A stretch of 64,000 bases of DNA from CAVQEG01 sp963711465 (GCA_963711465.1 CAVQEG010000001.1:2976001-3040000); one strand, 5' to 3'. Counted from the first letter of the stretch, positions 1-11,840 are shown. Numbers and translations: made by a program. Notes: generated by a model from the sequence alone, not told the origin.

Positions 1-483
1 GCGCGAGATCTCCACCGACGTCGGTTCGATCGACATTCCCACTTCGAAGACGTAGAGATCGGGTCCCGGCCGATCGATCAGCGCATTGTCGGTGAACTGC
101 ACGGTCACCGAACCGCCGCACCCGAGCGTCAGGCAGTAGCTCCGCTGATTGATGTAGCTGTGGGGATTGAAGTCGGGTTCGCCAAGTGCGTCCGACGGGA
201 TGCTGTAGAGCGGGCCGCCATGCGGATCTCCCTGATGGTACTCGACGACACGATCGGCGAAGGAGGCCTTCCCGAGCGGGAGGTAGACCTTGACGCCGCG
301 GCTGTCGACGTAGGTACGGCCCTGCACGGGACCGCCGGCTGCGGCACCTCCGGTCGGTTGCGGCTGATCGTCGGTGCCTGCCGACCCCCCGGTCGTACGC
401 TGTTGCGCATACGCCGCCGCGTTCATCAGCATGAACACGCCGATGAACAGTGCGGTGTACAATACAGAACGAATTCCCTTCAT
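1..483 (-). CDS. Secreted protein of unknown function, C-terminus cut by window edge
   Basis: Open reading frame of 161 codons from an ATG at 483 running leftward off the window without a stop. Residues 1-26 form a signal peptide (MKGIRSVLYTALFIGVFMLM, then a small-residue cleavage zone ending AAAYA). A Gly/Gln/Pro linker follows, then a globular part containing LPLGKASFADRVV, ALGEPDF and CGGSVTVQFTDNALIDRPGP, ending in LYVFEVG. This Gly/Asp-rich surface-protein pattern recalls extracellular domains I associate with OmpA-type envelope proteins, but that is recollection, not a search. Its start is only 32 bp beyond the stop of the subtilisin-like protease on the same strand, so co-transcription is likely. 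The C-terminal domain, which would decide the function, is outside the window. Confidence 0.75.
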   Translation of the reverse strand, partial: MKGIRSVLYTALFIGVFMLMNAAAYAQQRTTGGSAGTDDQPQPTGGAAAGGPVQGRTYVDSRGVKVYLPLGKASFADRVVEYHQGDPHGGPLYSIPSDALGEPDFNPHSYINQRSYCLTLGCGGSVTVQFTDNALIDRPGPDLYVFEVGMSIEPTSVEISR

Positions 484-515
484 CACGACGTCCGCGGGTG
501 ATACTGCCTTGACGC

Positions 516-3500
516 CTATCGCACGACCAGGAGGCGCCGCGTGAGCAGCTGCGCGCCGACACGCAGCGTGTAGAAGTACGTGCCGGCGGGAAGCGCCGAG
601 ACATCGACGGTGACCCGGTGCTCTCCTGCCTCGCGTCGTCCCTCGTCCAGCACTCCGACGCGTCGTCCGCTCGCATCGTAGAGATCGAGGCGAACCTCGG
701 CTGCCGCGTCGAGCGAGTAGCCCATGCGGGCGCTCCGGCTCGATGGACTCGGCGTCGCCTCGAAGAGCACCGCACCCGAGGTCGCCGGGCTCACCGCGGT
801 ACCCACCGAACTCACCGGTCCATCTCCGGCAAGCTTGTAGGACATGATCTCGCCGAGCGCGCTCAGCCCGAAGACGGCGAGGTCGCCGGTTGAGGTATCG
901 ATGGCTGCGTCGAGCCACATGCCCGCGTACGTCTGGAGTTCCGGCACCGCCATCTGCTTCCAGGTCTGTCCGAAATTCGTCGTTTCCCAGAGACCGATCT
1001 GCGTTGCGAGGAACGCGTGTGTGCTGTCGGGAACGAACGTGATGCCGTGCGGATCGGCGCCGGCGAACGGGAGCGAGATCACCGTCCAGGTGACACCGCC
1101 GTCGTGCGTCGCGGCGAGGCCGGCTGCACCGACGCCGCTGGCATCGCTGAACGTGGCGATGCCATCGTTCGCCGTACCGAACGCCAGTGTCAGCGCGTTT
1201 TGGAAGGGCGTCTGGCTCGATGTCCAGGTGCGGCCGCGATCGGTCGAGCGGAAAATCTTCGAATTGTTGGTACCGAACCAGACGCGGTCGCCGTGGGTGG
1301 CGACGGCGTTGTTCCAGCCCGCTTCATTCGCAGCTGCGGGAACGGTGGAGGCGAGCGGCTGCCAGGTGGCACCGCCGTTGGTCGTGGTCGCGATACCCCA
1401 GCGGCCGTTGATCGGATCTCCGATCATCACGCCGGAATCGGGTGAGAAGAATCGCACGCCGTCGACGAAGTCGGTGATCGAGGAGACATCGGCGCGTGCC
1501 CAGCTGCTGCCGCCGTTGGTCGTATGCAGGACACCTGCCTGGCCGGAGGTCGGCCCGCTGCCGGCCCACGCGTTCTGCCCGTCACGTGCGGTGACGCAGT
1601 AGATGGGCTCGCTGCCGGTGGAAATCAGCTGCGGCGACTGCCAGTACGATCCGCTCGTCGTGCGGGTCTGCGCCGCTGCCGAGCCGACGCTCTGCTGCAC
1701 CAGCATCGAACACCAGCCAGTCTTGTTCGAAGGAATGCTGATGCTGGTGCCCTGGAAGATCTGCGTCGAGGAGGCGTAGGGATTGAACTGACTGTGCCAG
1801 ACCGGATCGGGAAGTCGAACGGGAACGCGGATCGGAACGACGTCGTCGTAGAGCCCGTCGCTCAGCTTGAGCACGAGCAGCGGCTGCCCCTCGGAGATCA
1901 GCACCGAGTTCGGGTTGAGCTTCACATGAATGTCCTGCGTGGCGGTCTGGAGCGTTCCGATCGACGGCACGTCGACGGGTGCGACGGTCATCAGGGTCTG
2001 ATTCGGCAGCGCCTCGATCTTCAGCGCCCTGGTCGGCGCGAGGTAATTCTTCAGCGTCAGCGTGACGGTCAGTTCATCGTCCGTGCTGCGGATCAATCCG
2101 GACGTACCGCCGCTGACCGTGTAGTCGACCAGGCCGATGCCCGGGAGGTCCGATGTCTTGGGATTGGCCAGGACACGATTGATGCCGACAGCGTTGAAGG
2201 CGTTGGCGCGCTTCCAGTAGCGGGGCTGGTACTGGTACTGGCTGAGGTTGAGGTGATCACCGGTCGTCCGGATCTGCATTGCGACTTGATCGGGCGTCCA
2301 GTCTGGGTGTACCGAACAGACGAGCCCGGCGATGCCGGCAACGATGGGGCAGGAGAACGACGTGCCGCTCGGGCTGGCGTACGTACCGCGCTCGGCGATG
2401 GTGGTCGTGTACGTCGCCGATCCCGGCGCCCAGACGTCGACGTCGATTCCGAAGTTCGAGAAGCTGGCGACCGAGTCGCGTGAGTCGGTGGCACCGACCG
2501 AGAGCACGTGGTCGAGCGAGGCGGGGACGAAGGTGAACAGATCGTTGGACACACCTTCGTTGCCGGAGGCGGCGACGACGAGCGCGCCCTTGGTGAAGGC
2601 GTAGTCGATCACCTGCTGGAGTGCCTGCACGTTGGCGTTGCCGGCAGCGCCGCCCCAGCTGGCGTTGATTACTCTGGCGCCCATGTCAGCGGCGTAGCGC
2701 AGACCATCGTACCCCGCGACGATCGAGCCGGTCGCCAGCGAGTCGGCGGCCACCTTCACCGGAAGCAGCCGGCAGCCGAAGCCGGCTCCCGCGATACCGA
2801 CGCCGTTGTCGGTCGCAGCGGCGGCGCAGCCCGCGGTGCTGGTACCATGATCGCCTTCGTAGCCGGCGATGTTGTGGTAGACCGGCGCCGGATCGTTGTC
2901 CGCGGTCCAGGTGCCGGTTTGCAGCTGCTGCAGATTCGCGTTGCCGACGAGGTCCCACCCATGGTAGTCGTCGACGTAGCCGTTGCCATCGTCGTCGATG
3001 CCGTTGGTGCTGCGATCGTGTCCCTGCGAATCCTTCCCGCTCTCACCCGGATTCGTCCAGATCTGCGAGGTGAGATCCTCGTGCGTCCACTGCGTACCGG
3101 AGTCGACGATGGCGACGACGACCGAGGTATCGCCGCGCGTAATGTCCCACGCATCGGGCAGCCGCACCGAATTGAGCCAGTACTGCTGGGAGACATGGGG
3201 ATCGTTCGGTGTGTAGGCGTCGTGGAAGATGTAGTACGGTTCGGCGAATTCCACCTGCCCGGTCGCTTCGAGCTGCTGCCCGACCCAGGCAGCGTCGTAC
3301 GGCCCATCGAAGTGGACGACGTAGACGCGATCGAAGCCGGTGTACCGCGTCGTGGCGGGCACATCCCCCTGGACACCATTCTCCACGTTCGGATGGAACG
3401 GGGCCATGGGGAAGAGGGGGCGGCGGGCGGTCAGTCCGACGGTTTCGAGCACCTGGTCGATCCCGGGGACGCCGAAGGCGACGTGGTCGCGCTGGTGCAG

Positions 3501-3674
3501 CGCGTTCTTTCGCAGCTTGAGAATCACGGTTCCGCTGAGGTACTCCAGCGGAGGCGGTGCCGATGCCGCAGTCACTCCGTGCGGGAGGTCGGCGGTACGG
3601 GCGAACATCGTGGGAGCTGCGGCCGCCAGCAGCAATGCAACCATGAGGAGCATGGGGGCAAGAAGACGTCTCAT
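516..3674 (-). CDS. S8 (subtilisin-like) secreted protease with BNR-type repeats and T9SS sorting domain
   Basis: Secreted serine endopeptidase, 1052 residues from the ATG at 3674. That start is chosen because it opens directly on a signal peptide (MRRLLAPMLLMVALLLAAAA); the frame stays open upstream for 89 codons without signal-like sequence. The catalytic triad is visible: Asp191 in IVDSGTQ, His276 in DHGTSTAG, Ser439 in GTSFSCP, with oxyanion Asn372 in ASGNEG. After the peptidase domain (about 170-550) a beta-rich linker leads to five TTNGGxxW / STDRGRTW / TTNFGQTW motifs (about 720-950), as in BNR or Ycf48-type propellers. The last 75 residues are a type A T9SS sorting domain (LDLYDASGRRV, LPAGTYFYTLRVG, terminal LVVR). 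The protein should therefore cross the outer membrane by T9SS and be surface-anchored or released. The small secreted protein just downstream may be co-expressed. Confidence 0.93.
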   Translation of the reverse strand: MRRLLAPMLLMVALLLAAAAPTMFARTADLPHGVTAASAPPPLEYLSGTVILKLRKNALHQRDHVAFGVPGIDQVLETVGLTARRPLFPMAPFHPNVENGVQGDVPATTRYTGFDRVYVVHFDGPYDAAWVGQQLEATGQVEFAEPYYIFHDAYTPNDPHVSQQYWLNSVRLPDAWDITRGDTSVVVAIVDSGTQWTHEDLTSQIWTNPGESGKDSQGHDRSTNGIDDDGNGYVDDYHGWDLVGNANLQQLQTGTWTADNDPAPVYHNIAGYEGDHGTSTAGCAAAATDNGVGIAGAGFGCRLLPVKVAADSLATGSIVAGYDGLRYAADMGARVINASWGGAAGNANVQALQQVIDYAFTKGALVVAASGNEGVSNDLFTFVPASLDHVLSVGATDSRDSVASFSNFGIDVDVWAPGSATYTTTIAERGTYASPSGTSFSCPIVAGIAGLVCSVHPDWTPDQVAMQIRTTGDHLNLSQYQYQPRYWKRANAFNAVGINRVLANPKTSDLPGIGLVDYTVSGGTSGLIRSTDDELTVTLTLKNYLAPTRALKIEALPNQTLMTVAPVDVPSIGTLQTATQDIHVKLNPNSVLISEGQPLLVLKLSDGLYDDVVPIRVPVRLPDPVWHSQFNPYASSTQIFQGTSISIPSNKTGWCSMLVQQSVGSAAAQTRTTSGSYWQSPQLISTGSEPIYCVTARDGQNAWAGSGPTSGQAGVLHTTNGGSSWARADVSSITDFVDGVRFFSPDSGVMIGDPINGRWGIATTTNGGATWQPLASTVPAAANEAGWNNAVATHGDRVWFGTNNSKIFRSTDRGRTWTSSQTPFQNALTLAFGTANDGIATFSDASGVGAAGLAATHDGGVTWTVISLPFAGADPHGITFVPDSTHAFLATQIGLWETTNFGQTWKQMAVPELQTYAGMWLDAAIDTSTGDLAVFGLSALGEIMSYKLAGDGPVSSVGTAVSPATSGAVLFEATPSPSSRSARMGYSLDAAAEVRLDLYDASGRRVGVLDEGRREAGEHRVTVDVSALPAGTYFYTLRVGAQLLTRRLLVVR

Positions 3675-3867
3675 TCGAATCTCGTCGGTCTGCGATGAAG
3701 TGGAGGTCGGATGGGAACAGTGGCCGTACGTCGCGCACATGGCGCGACGGGAACTGCGGGCAGGGACCATCCGGCAGGAGGATACCGGCAATGCGGAAAG
3801 ACCACCAAGATAGCGACTGACGCTTCGAATTGCGATGCAGAGAGTGGTGGCCGAACGCGAATTGCGT

Positions 3868-4311
3868 TCATGGTTTCCAGCGACGCGACTCCTTCTTCTC
3901 CGACTTCTGGCGTTTGGCTTCGAGGCGGCGGCGGTGCGCACTTCTCCCGGGACGGGTCGGGCGTCGATTTCTGCGAGGCGTCAGGGCGGCGTCGAGCAGC
4001 AGGCGCAGGCGTTCGACGACGGCGATGCGGTTGCCGCGCTGGGTCCGCTCGGTGCTGCTGACCACGCGCAGTGCGCCGTTGGCGTCGATCCGACCGGAGA
4101 GTTCCTGGAGAATTCGCTCCTGCGTTTCCTCACCGAGCCAGCGGGAGCCGCGGATCTGCAGCCGGACCTCGACGCGCGTCTCGACCTTGTTCACGTTCTG
4201 ACCTCCCGGACCGCCGCTGCGGCTGGTGGAGAACACGAGTTCGGAACCGGGAATGTGTTCGCCGGTACGGAGGGTGATCGATCGGTCGTCGTGGGTCGTA
4301 TTGATGCTCAT
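3868..4311 (-). CDS. arfB: Peptidyl-tRNA hydrolase ArfB-like (class I release-factor domain)
   Basis: Rescue factor that hydrolyses peptidyl-tRNA on stalled ribosomes. It is 147 residues from the ATG at 4311, close to the 140 typical of ArfB/YaeJ. The catalytic GGQ is at residues 36-38 inside SRSGGPGGQNVNKVET, the defining motif, and the protein lacks the codon-recognition domains of RF1/RF2. The C-terminal tail (about 118-147) is rich in Arg and Lys, as required to enter the empty mRNA channel. The frame extends upstream to 4416, but that extension reads through the terminator hairpin of the neighbouring gene, so I reject the longer start. Confidence 0.93.
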   Translation of the reverse strand: MSINTTHDDRSITLRTGEHIPGSELVFSTSRSGGPGGQNVNKVETRVEVRLQIRGSRWLGEETQERILQELSGRIDANGALRVVSSTERTQRGNRIAVVERLRLLLDAALTPRRNRRPTRPGRSAHRRRLEAKRQKSEKKESRRWKP

Positions 4312-4358
4312 GAGTGCGCCTCGGGGTGCGATGATACGGCGACGACACCGCAGCGCGC

Positions 4359-4396
4359 AAAAAGAACGCCCGGATGGAGCGGTCCATCCGGGCGTT
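4359..4396 (-). terminator. Rho-independent terminator of the sigma/anti-sigma operon
   Basis: A perfect 14-bp inverted repeat (4365-4378 with 4383-4396, loop gcgg) is followed on the minus strand by TTCTTTTT (complement of 4359-4366). It lies 24 bp past the stop of the anti-sigma gene and ends the leftward sigma/anti-sigma transcript before arfB. Confidence 0.9.
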
Positions 4397-4419
4397 GATG
4401 TTCTGGCGGCAGGCAACCG

Positions 4420-4995
4420 CTACTTCTTCTGATGCGCCTCCTTGTAGCCCGTCACGTCGGTTCGGTTACTGGAGCGCCTGGAGCGGTAATGCGTCGGCAC
4501 GGAGGAGCCGGCGGCCTTCGCCGCGTGCACGGCATCGGCCGCGCGGGTATTGATGCCTTTGAGAACATCATCGAAGGCGTAGCTCGGGCGGGTGACGGGC
4601 ACCTCGACACGCTCGACGACGCGGACGGTATCGGGGTGCGACGCGGCGAAGTCCGCGGCGGCGACGTGACCGACGCCGTAGCCCGCGCCGGTACCGGCGA
4701 CGAGGCCGAGGAGCAGTGCGCCCACAATGGCGATCGCACCGGGTCCGCGACGGATCTGCGGCGTGGCGCCGTCGAGTCCGACCTCGCGGGCGATGTTCTC
4801 GAGCACGGCCCAGTCATCGGAAACGCCGATACCGGAGAACGATTCGTTGTGATGCAGAGCATTCTGCAGGACGATCTGCTGACGGAACATGGCCCGCTTC
4901 TCGGGGTCGACCGACAGGCGATGCAGCAGCTCCGCCATGGAGTCGTCCGAGAGCTCGCCGTCGAGCAGTTGGTGTATGTCATCTACATGATTCAT
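4420..4995 (-). CDS. Putative anti-sigma factor, single-pass membrane protein
   Basis: A 191-residue protein. The N-terminal cytoplasmic part (about 1-80) has the look of a zinc-less anti-sigma domain: HQLLDGELSDD followed by a helical LLHRLSVDPEKRAMFRQQ segment. One membrane span follows at about 88-112 (AIAIVGALLLGLVAGTGAGY), then a periplasmic tail rich in charged and Ser residues. Its start codon overlaps the stop of the upstream ECF sigma gene by 4 bp (ATGA at 4992-4995), the classic arrangement for sigma/anti-sigma pairs. The anti-sigma role is inferred from topology and position; there is no HxxxCxxC ZAS motif. A terminator follows immediately. Confidence 0.75.
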   Translation of the reverse strand: MNHVDDIHQLLDGELSDDSMAELLHRLSVDPEKRAMFRQQIVLQNALHHNESFSGIGVSDDWAVLENIAREVGLDGATPQIRRGPGAIAIVGALLLGLVAGTGAGYGVGHVAAADFAASHPDTVRVVERVEVPVTRPSYAFDDVLKGINTRAADAVHAAKAAGSSVPTHYRSRRSSNRTDVTGYKEAHQKK

Positions 4996-5552
4996 CGGTC
5001 CGTCAGATATGTCGTAAGGCGTTGACGTAGGGTGTCGCGGCCCTTGAAGATTCGGAATTTGACCGTCGAAACGGCCGTCCCGGTAATCGTTGCGATTTCC
5101 TCGTAACTGTGACCCTGCACGTCGCGCAGGACCACGGCTTCCCTGTAGATCTCCGGCAGGCGCTCGATCTCCTGGGTCAGCACCTCCTGCAGCAGCACAT
5201 CGCTCTGGTACTCCTGCGCCGGGAGCTGCATCTCCTCGACCGAATCGTGATCCTTGCGGGCACGAAGCAGGTCGATGCAGACGTTCCGCGTCAGTCGAAA
5301 GAGCCAGGCGGCAGCGTTGGTGCCCTCCTGGTACTTGTCAGCATTCTGATAGGCTTTCAACAGCGCCTCCTGCAGGGCGTCACGTGCGCGCTCACGGTCG
5401 CCGATCATGCGACAGCAGTAGGTGAACAACCGGGCACGGTACCGGTCGTAGAGCACCATGAACGCTTCCTTCCGGCCGGCAGCGATTGCACGCAGAAGCT
5501 CGTCATCGGACAGCTGCGTTGCCTTGGACTCACCCACGGTTGACTTCGTCAA
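4992..5552 (-). CDS. ECF-type RNA polymerase sigma factor (RpoE family)
   Basis: A 186-residue alternative sigma factor with the two-domain ECF layout. Region 2 is at about 27-95: FMVLYDRYRARLFTYC, then a DALQEALLKAYQN core and a WLFRLTRNVCIDLLR promoter-melting helix. Region 4 is at about 125-180 (LPEIYREAVVLRDVQGHSYE followed by an HTH, TAVSTVKFRIFKGRDTLR). No region 1 or 3 is present, as expected. The start at 5552 is a TTG; an in-frame GTG at 5537 is an equally possible start. The gene is translationally coupled to the membrane protein behind it, its likely inhibitor, so the pair probably senses an envelope signal. Regulon unknown. Confidence 0.92.
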   Translation of the reverse strand: MTKSTVGESKATQLSDDELLRAIAAGRKEAFMVLYDRYRARLFTYCCRMIGDRERARDALQEALLKAYQNADKYQEGTNAAAWLFRLTRNVCIDLLRARKDHDSVEEMQLPAQEYQSDVLLQEVLTQEIERLPEIYREAVVLRDVQGHSYEEIATITGTAVSTVKFRIFKGRDTLRQRLTTYLTDR

Positions 5553-5669
5553 ATCGCGCTCGGTAGATCGTCACCGGAAGCTCTGGTCGACACACAGTGC
5601 GCATGCACTGGGAAGAACGGCAGGCCGATCCAAAAGGTTAGTCCGGGACGAGGATTGGATTGCAACGAA

Positions 5670-8012
<2,343 letters not shown>

Positions 8013-8625
8013 GGCTGTCGGTGAGAGCACCGGGGTACCGAGCTCTCGGATTGATTTCGTGAGTGAACCCGCCGGGGAGGACGTCGCGGGGGCGCCTGGT
8101 CCTCGGGGGATGTCGGTGCGTCGCTTGCCGTCGTCACAGGTCGCAGACCGCTCCGGGCCGCACCACCTGCGGCAGCGGACCTCGGTTCGCGGAGTCGAAT
8201 GGCCGCGAAGGTGGAGCATGCCGGAGTGTGGAGGGCTGCGCCGCGTGGAGGAGACCGGCTCGGTGACGGCGGTGGGCCGGGACCATCGACGTGGGTGGGG
8301 CGGTTCGGTCCGACGATCGGGCACTGCGTCGAAGATGGCGGTGCGATCGTGAACCGCTGGAACAATCGGTCGAATTTACGAGGTCCGTTCCGGACCGTTG
8401 GTGACGCCGGTCATGGTAGTCACTCCAGCGGAGCCACGATTCGTGTCGAGGTCTGCTCCCAGGCGGTGGGCACCGCTTCGAATTCTCCCTTTGAATTCTC
8501 CACTCGCATTCACGAAACCGCTTCGATGAGGACTTGGCGACGGCAGAAAAATGAGAAGCGCGACACGGGTCCAGTCGTGTCGCGCCACTCGTGCGGTGAT
8601 CGGTCCAACGGAAAAAGAATGTTCT
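8013..8625. other. Noncoding gap between maeB and the SPOR gene
   Basis: 613 bp between the maeB start and the stop of the SPOR-domain gene. Reading frames are open in several phases because of the base composition, but none shows a signal peptide, domain motif or convincing start. It holds the terminator at 8546-8585 and a short inverted repeat (ggtccg/cggacc, 8382-8396). The maeB promoter should lie in its left part; I see no motif I could name. Confidence 0.6.
8546..8585 (-). terminator. Rho-independent terminator behind the TPR/barrel/SPOR operon
   Basis: A 10-bp stem (8558-8567 with 8576-8585, 8-nt loop) is followed on the minus strand by TTCTCATTTTTC. It lies 41 bp past the stop of the SPOR-domain gene. 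Confidence 0.8.
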
Positions 8626-10008
8626 CTACTGCGGTACGATCCAGGCGTCGTCGTAGCCGGCATCGTGTGCGGCGCCGAGCGCCTGATCGACGGAGGCAAA
8701 GGCACCGAATCGAATTCGATAGAACCGCTTTCCATTCTTATCGGATTCGAGAATCCGGACGTTGCCGGCACCGGTCGATTCGAGCGCGTGCGCGATACGT
8801 GCGGCCTCGTCGTGATCGGTCGTGGCGCGCACCTGGACGGTAAACGCGGCGTTCGACGGCTGGGTCGGTCCGAGCGCATGGACGTTCGGTTCACCGACTT
8901 CCACACCGGTAGCCGAGCGATCGGACGCGGCGGGTACGTCGGCTGCGGCGTGGGCATCGGCGTCGACGACGTGCGGGGATTCGGACGACGTCGCGAGCGG
9001 CCGGACGGGACCTGCGGGTGTGGAGGGCGCCTGCTCGACGGGATGGTCCGCCTGGGCCGCAGTCCTCCGCTCGGGTACAGCGGCGACATCGTTGGGGATC
9101 ATCGACGGGGGCGGTTCTTCGTAGATGGGCTGTTCGTCGACGGGATCCTCTTCGACATCGACGGGATCGGGGACCGGGCCGGGCGCCGGGGCGAGATGGA
9201 CGGGCGCTTCGGCGACGGAGGTCGTCGCCGACGGGGAGTGAACGGGGACGTCGCGTTGACCACGGAAGAAGTGTCCGATATAATCCGCACCACCGGCGTA
9301 GAGCAACGCACCGAGGAGGGTTCCGGCCACGATCGTCGCCAGGACGGCGGCGATGCGAATACCGGTAGCGAATCCCGTGCGTGCACGGCCTGCGGCCGCC
9401 GGAGCCTCGTTGCGAGGTATGGCGGTGCGGGGAAGAGAATGTGATGCGGCCGAGGGATGGGACTCGGCCGGCATCACCGGCTCGGGGGGAGCCGTTGACG
9501 CGAGGGCGGTTTCCGCATGAGCGGCAGCGGCCTGCTCGCGTCGTGTACGTGTGAATTTCTGGAGCCGTTCGACATCGCGTACCGGTCGCGACTCCGTCGA
9601 CGGGGACAGCGGACGGAGTCGCGTCTCGGCATTTGACGGCGGGACGGCCGTGGCCTGGTCGGAAGCATCGGCGTTCGTCGCCGGTGCCTGTGGAGCAGAA
9701 ACGTCCGAAGCGGCGGTGTCCGCGACAGCAGCGTCGGTGACGCCGTTTTGCTTCGAGGCGCTCATCATCACGCGGAGTCGCGCGGCGTCGCGCGTCACAG
9801 CGGATGTGGGCTGGCCGGACGGCGCGTTGCGTGCGTCGTTCGGGCTGGACTCTGGACCGATCGGCGGTCGATCTGGGTTCGAAAAGGCCGAACTCATACC
9901 GTTGTACCTGCTGGATGTATTCGACGTGTCCGGATACCTCTGCATCCGGTGGGCGCTTCGGGGCGCGATCGAAACCCCTGCCGTTGTCTCGACCGCGCCC
10001 TGCGCCAT
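8626..10008 (-). CDS. SPOR-domain membrane protein
   Basis: A 460-residue protein from the ATG at 10008 (in-frame ATGs at 9897 and about 9765 are alternatives; the N-terminus is low complexity and does not decide). Residues before about 215 are disordered, rich in Ala, Pro, Ser, Thr and Arg. One membrane span follows (IRIAAVLATIVAGTLLGALL, about 217-236), then an acidic Pro-rich periplasmic linker (PVDVEEDPVDEQP). The C-terminal 72 residues are a SPOR domain (FTVQVRATTDHDEAARIAHA, FYRIRFGAFASVDQALGAAH). SPOR domains bind denuded peptidoglycan at septa in characterised bacteria. It is the third gene of a leftward run TPR - barrel - SPOR, with 104 bp separating it from the barrel gene, and a strong terminator behind it. 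Confidence 0.85.
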   Translation of the reverse strand: MAQGAVETTAGVSIAPRSAHRMQRYPDTSNTSSRYNGMSSAFSNPDRPPIGPESSPNDARNAPSGQPTSAVTRDAARLRVMMSASKQNGVTDAAVADTAASDVSAPQAPATNADASDQATAVPPSNAETRLRPLSPSTESRPVRDVERLQKFTRTRREQAAAAHAETALASTAPPEPVMPAESHPSAASHSLPRTAIPRNEAPAAAGRARTGFATGIRIAAVLATIVAGTLLGALLYAGGADYIGHFFRGQRDVPVHSPSATTSVAEAPVHLAPAPGPVPDPVDVEEDPVDEQPIYEEPPPSMIPNDVAAVPERRTAAQADHPVEQAPSTPAGPVRPLATSSESPHVVDADAHAAADVPAASDRSATGVEVGEPNVHALGPTQPSNAAFTVQVRATTDHDEAARIAHALESTGAGNVRILESDKNGKRFYRIRFGAFASVDQALGAAHDAGYDDAWIVPQ

Positions 10009-10112
10009 GCGTTCGATCCCCCGAATGCGGACCGGGATCGATGGGATTGGACCCCCCGGGCGTATCAAATTTTCGCGTCTCGTCGCACGGATTTCAATGG
10101 GGGGGACAGGAC

Positions 10113-11840
10113 TTAGAACTTCGCGTCGGCGCCGAGGGCGGCGTAGAATCCGCGTTCGCGGTACCCATCCCAGAGCTGGTAGCGTTGATGGGCCATGTTC
10201 TGGATCTCGAGCGTCAAGCCGAGCCATGGTCCGAGGGCGTAGCGAGCTTCACATCCCACGAGCCATGCGGGCTGTGTCTCGGAGGACTGGAGCGTTTCGC
10301 CGTTGCTGCTGGCGGGGAAGGATCTGCTGCCGATATACCGAAGCGTTCCTGTGAGTTGCAGCGGGATACCCTGGAGCTGGCGCGTGTAGCTGGCCTCTGC
10401 GGTCCAGTCGGGGACGTACGGGACGGGAGCGTCGTCATCGAGTCGACCGTCGACCCACGTCACGAGGCCGGTGACGCGGTTGGCGTCATCGACATCCCAG
10501 AAGAAGTCACCGTCGACGCGGCTCAGCGCGGCGGGAGCATACATGGGAGCGAAGCGGCCTGCGACGGGTTGGTCGAAGTAGCTGTAGACGCTGTAGAAGC
10601 TTCGAGCCGCGGTGATTCGCGCGCCGAATGTCACCGACGGCTCGATACGGAGGGAGGCACTGTAACCGATCGATTCGATCTCGGGTTCGATGTCACCATC
10701 GATTGCGGCATAGGGATTTGTTCCGAGGATCGCAGCGAGCGTGTTCTGTGCAATGCCTCCGTGAAGATTTGCGATGAGGGCAACGGCGGGGACGGGTCGG
10801 AAGCGGAGTTCTGCGACGGGGGCCACACGGGCGCTGGTATGCCCGGTCGAACCGCTTGCGATGGAGATCGATCCGCCGGCACGGAGGGTGAGCATCGGCA
10901 GCAGGTCGCGGCTCAGGAATCCATTGAGCGAACCGAAGCTGATGTCGTTGCCGCCGGAGCCGGTGAGTCGGAGATCGAGGCGGCCGCCGAGGCGCATCCC
11001 GTTCCAGGGCGCATCGACGGTCAACGATCCTTCGAATGCGTGCTCGGACGAGGCGGCCGAATCGTCGGATGCGGAGAACGAGCGGAATCGTCCGGTCGCA
11101 TCGTAGTGGACGCCATCGAACGTATTCTTCCCGAAGGCGCGGACGGACCATCCGCCGAGTGTGCGTTGGGGCGCGGGATCGACGGCGTAGAGATCGTAGG
11201 CCTGACGCGTGTAGTTGAGGCCGACGCCCATGTAGCCACCGCTGAAGATTCCATACGAATCTCCGATCACGTAGCCGCCATCGGCATCGACGACGATGCG
11301 GGAGGCCTCGCCTTGCGGTTCGAATCCGGCCGTATGGGCGGCTTCGACGCGGGCATTGTAGTCGAACGGCCAGGTGCTTCCACTGATACCGGCCTCGGCC
11401 GAGAGCGTGGCGTGCATGCCGATGCTCGCGCGGGCGAAGATCGGACGCCGCTCCTCCGGCAGGCGATCCGTGGTAGGGTAGCCGCGCAGCGGCACTACGA
11501 TACCCGGTTCGGGATCGGGCAGCTTCAGCGCGTCGAGCTGTTCCTGGCTGAGCGGACCGGGCGTGGCGGGAACCGGGGCGCGGGCGGCGGCACCACTTGC
11601 TGCGGCCATCTGTGCACGAACGGCCAGGTTTGCCGGCGACTCGTCGCCTTCGGGTTCAACGGTGAGGACCTCGGACTGTGGTTCTCCGGCAGCGGGGGCG
11701 TGCATCTGCCGTTTGGTCGGGCTCTTCTCATGCGTCTGGGCATGGAGGGGAGCGGCCACGGTGACCGTCGCGAGGATGGCGATTGCGAGTGCGGCATGAC
11801 GCAGCAGAGCTGCCGAGATATGTATACGAGTGCCCATCAT
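10113..11840 (-). CDS. Outer-membrane beta-barrel protein, TonB-receptor-like but without a plug domain
   Basis: 575 residues. A signal peptide (about 1-34, ending APLHA) is followed by about 85 residues of Ala/Pro/Glu-rich, probably disordered sequence. From about 130 to the end there are alternating hydrophobic/aromatic strands typical of a porin-like barrel. The C-terminus (MAHQRYQLWDGYRERGFYAA, ending LGADAKF) resembles the last strands of TonB-dependent receptors, yet no TonB box or carboxylate plug domain is present, and 575 residues is short for that family. Its ATG overlaps the TGA of the upstream TPR gene (ATGA, 11837-11840), so the two are translationally coupled. Substrate unknown; it could be a transport pore or a structural barrel partnered by the TPR protein. 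Confidence 0.8.
   Translation of the reverse strand: MMGTRIHISAALLRHAALAIAILATVTVAAPLHAQTHEKSPTKRQMHAPAAGEPQSEVLTVEPEGDESPANLAVRAQMAAASGAAARAPVPATPGPLSQEQLDALKLPDPEPGIVVPLRGYPTTDRLPEERRPIFARASIGMHATLSAEAGISGSTWPFDYNARVEAAHTAGFEPQGEASRIVVDADGGYVIGDSYGIFSGGYMGVGLNYTRQAYDLYAVDPAPQRTLGGWSVRAFGKNTFDGVHYDATGRFRSFSASDDSAASSEHAFEGSLTVDAPWNGMRLGGRLDLRLTGSGGNDISFGSLNGFLSRDLLPMLTLRAGGSISIASGSTGHTSARVAPVAELRFRPVPAVALIANLHGGIAQNTLAAILGTNPYAAIDGDIEPEIESIGYSASLRIEPSVTFGARITAARSFYSVYSYFDQPVAGRFAPMYAPAALSRVDGDFFWDVDDANRVTGLVTWVDGRLDDDAPVPYVPDWTAEASYTRQLQGIPLQLTGTLRYIGSRSFPASSNGETLQSSETQPAWLVGCEARYALGPWLGLTLEIQNMAHQRYQLWDGYRERGFYAALGADAKF

Noticed and set aside
8382..8396. Inverted repeat ggtccg/cggacc as a regulatory site
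   Set aside because: Too short and without partner sites; expected often in G+C-rich sequence.
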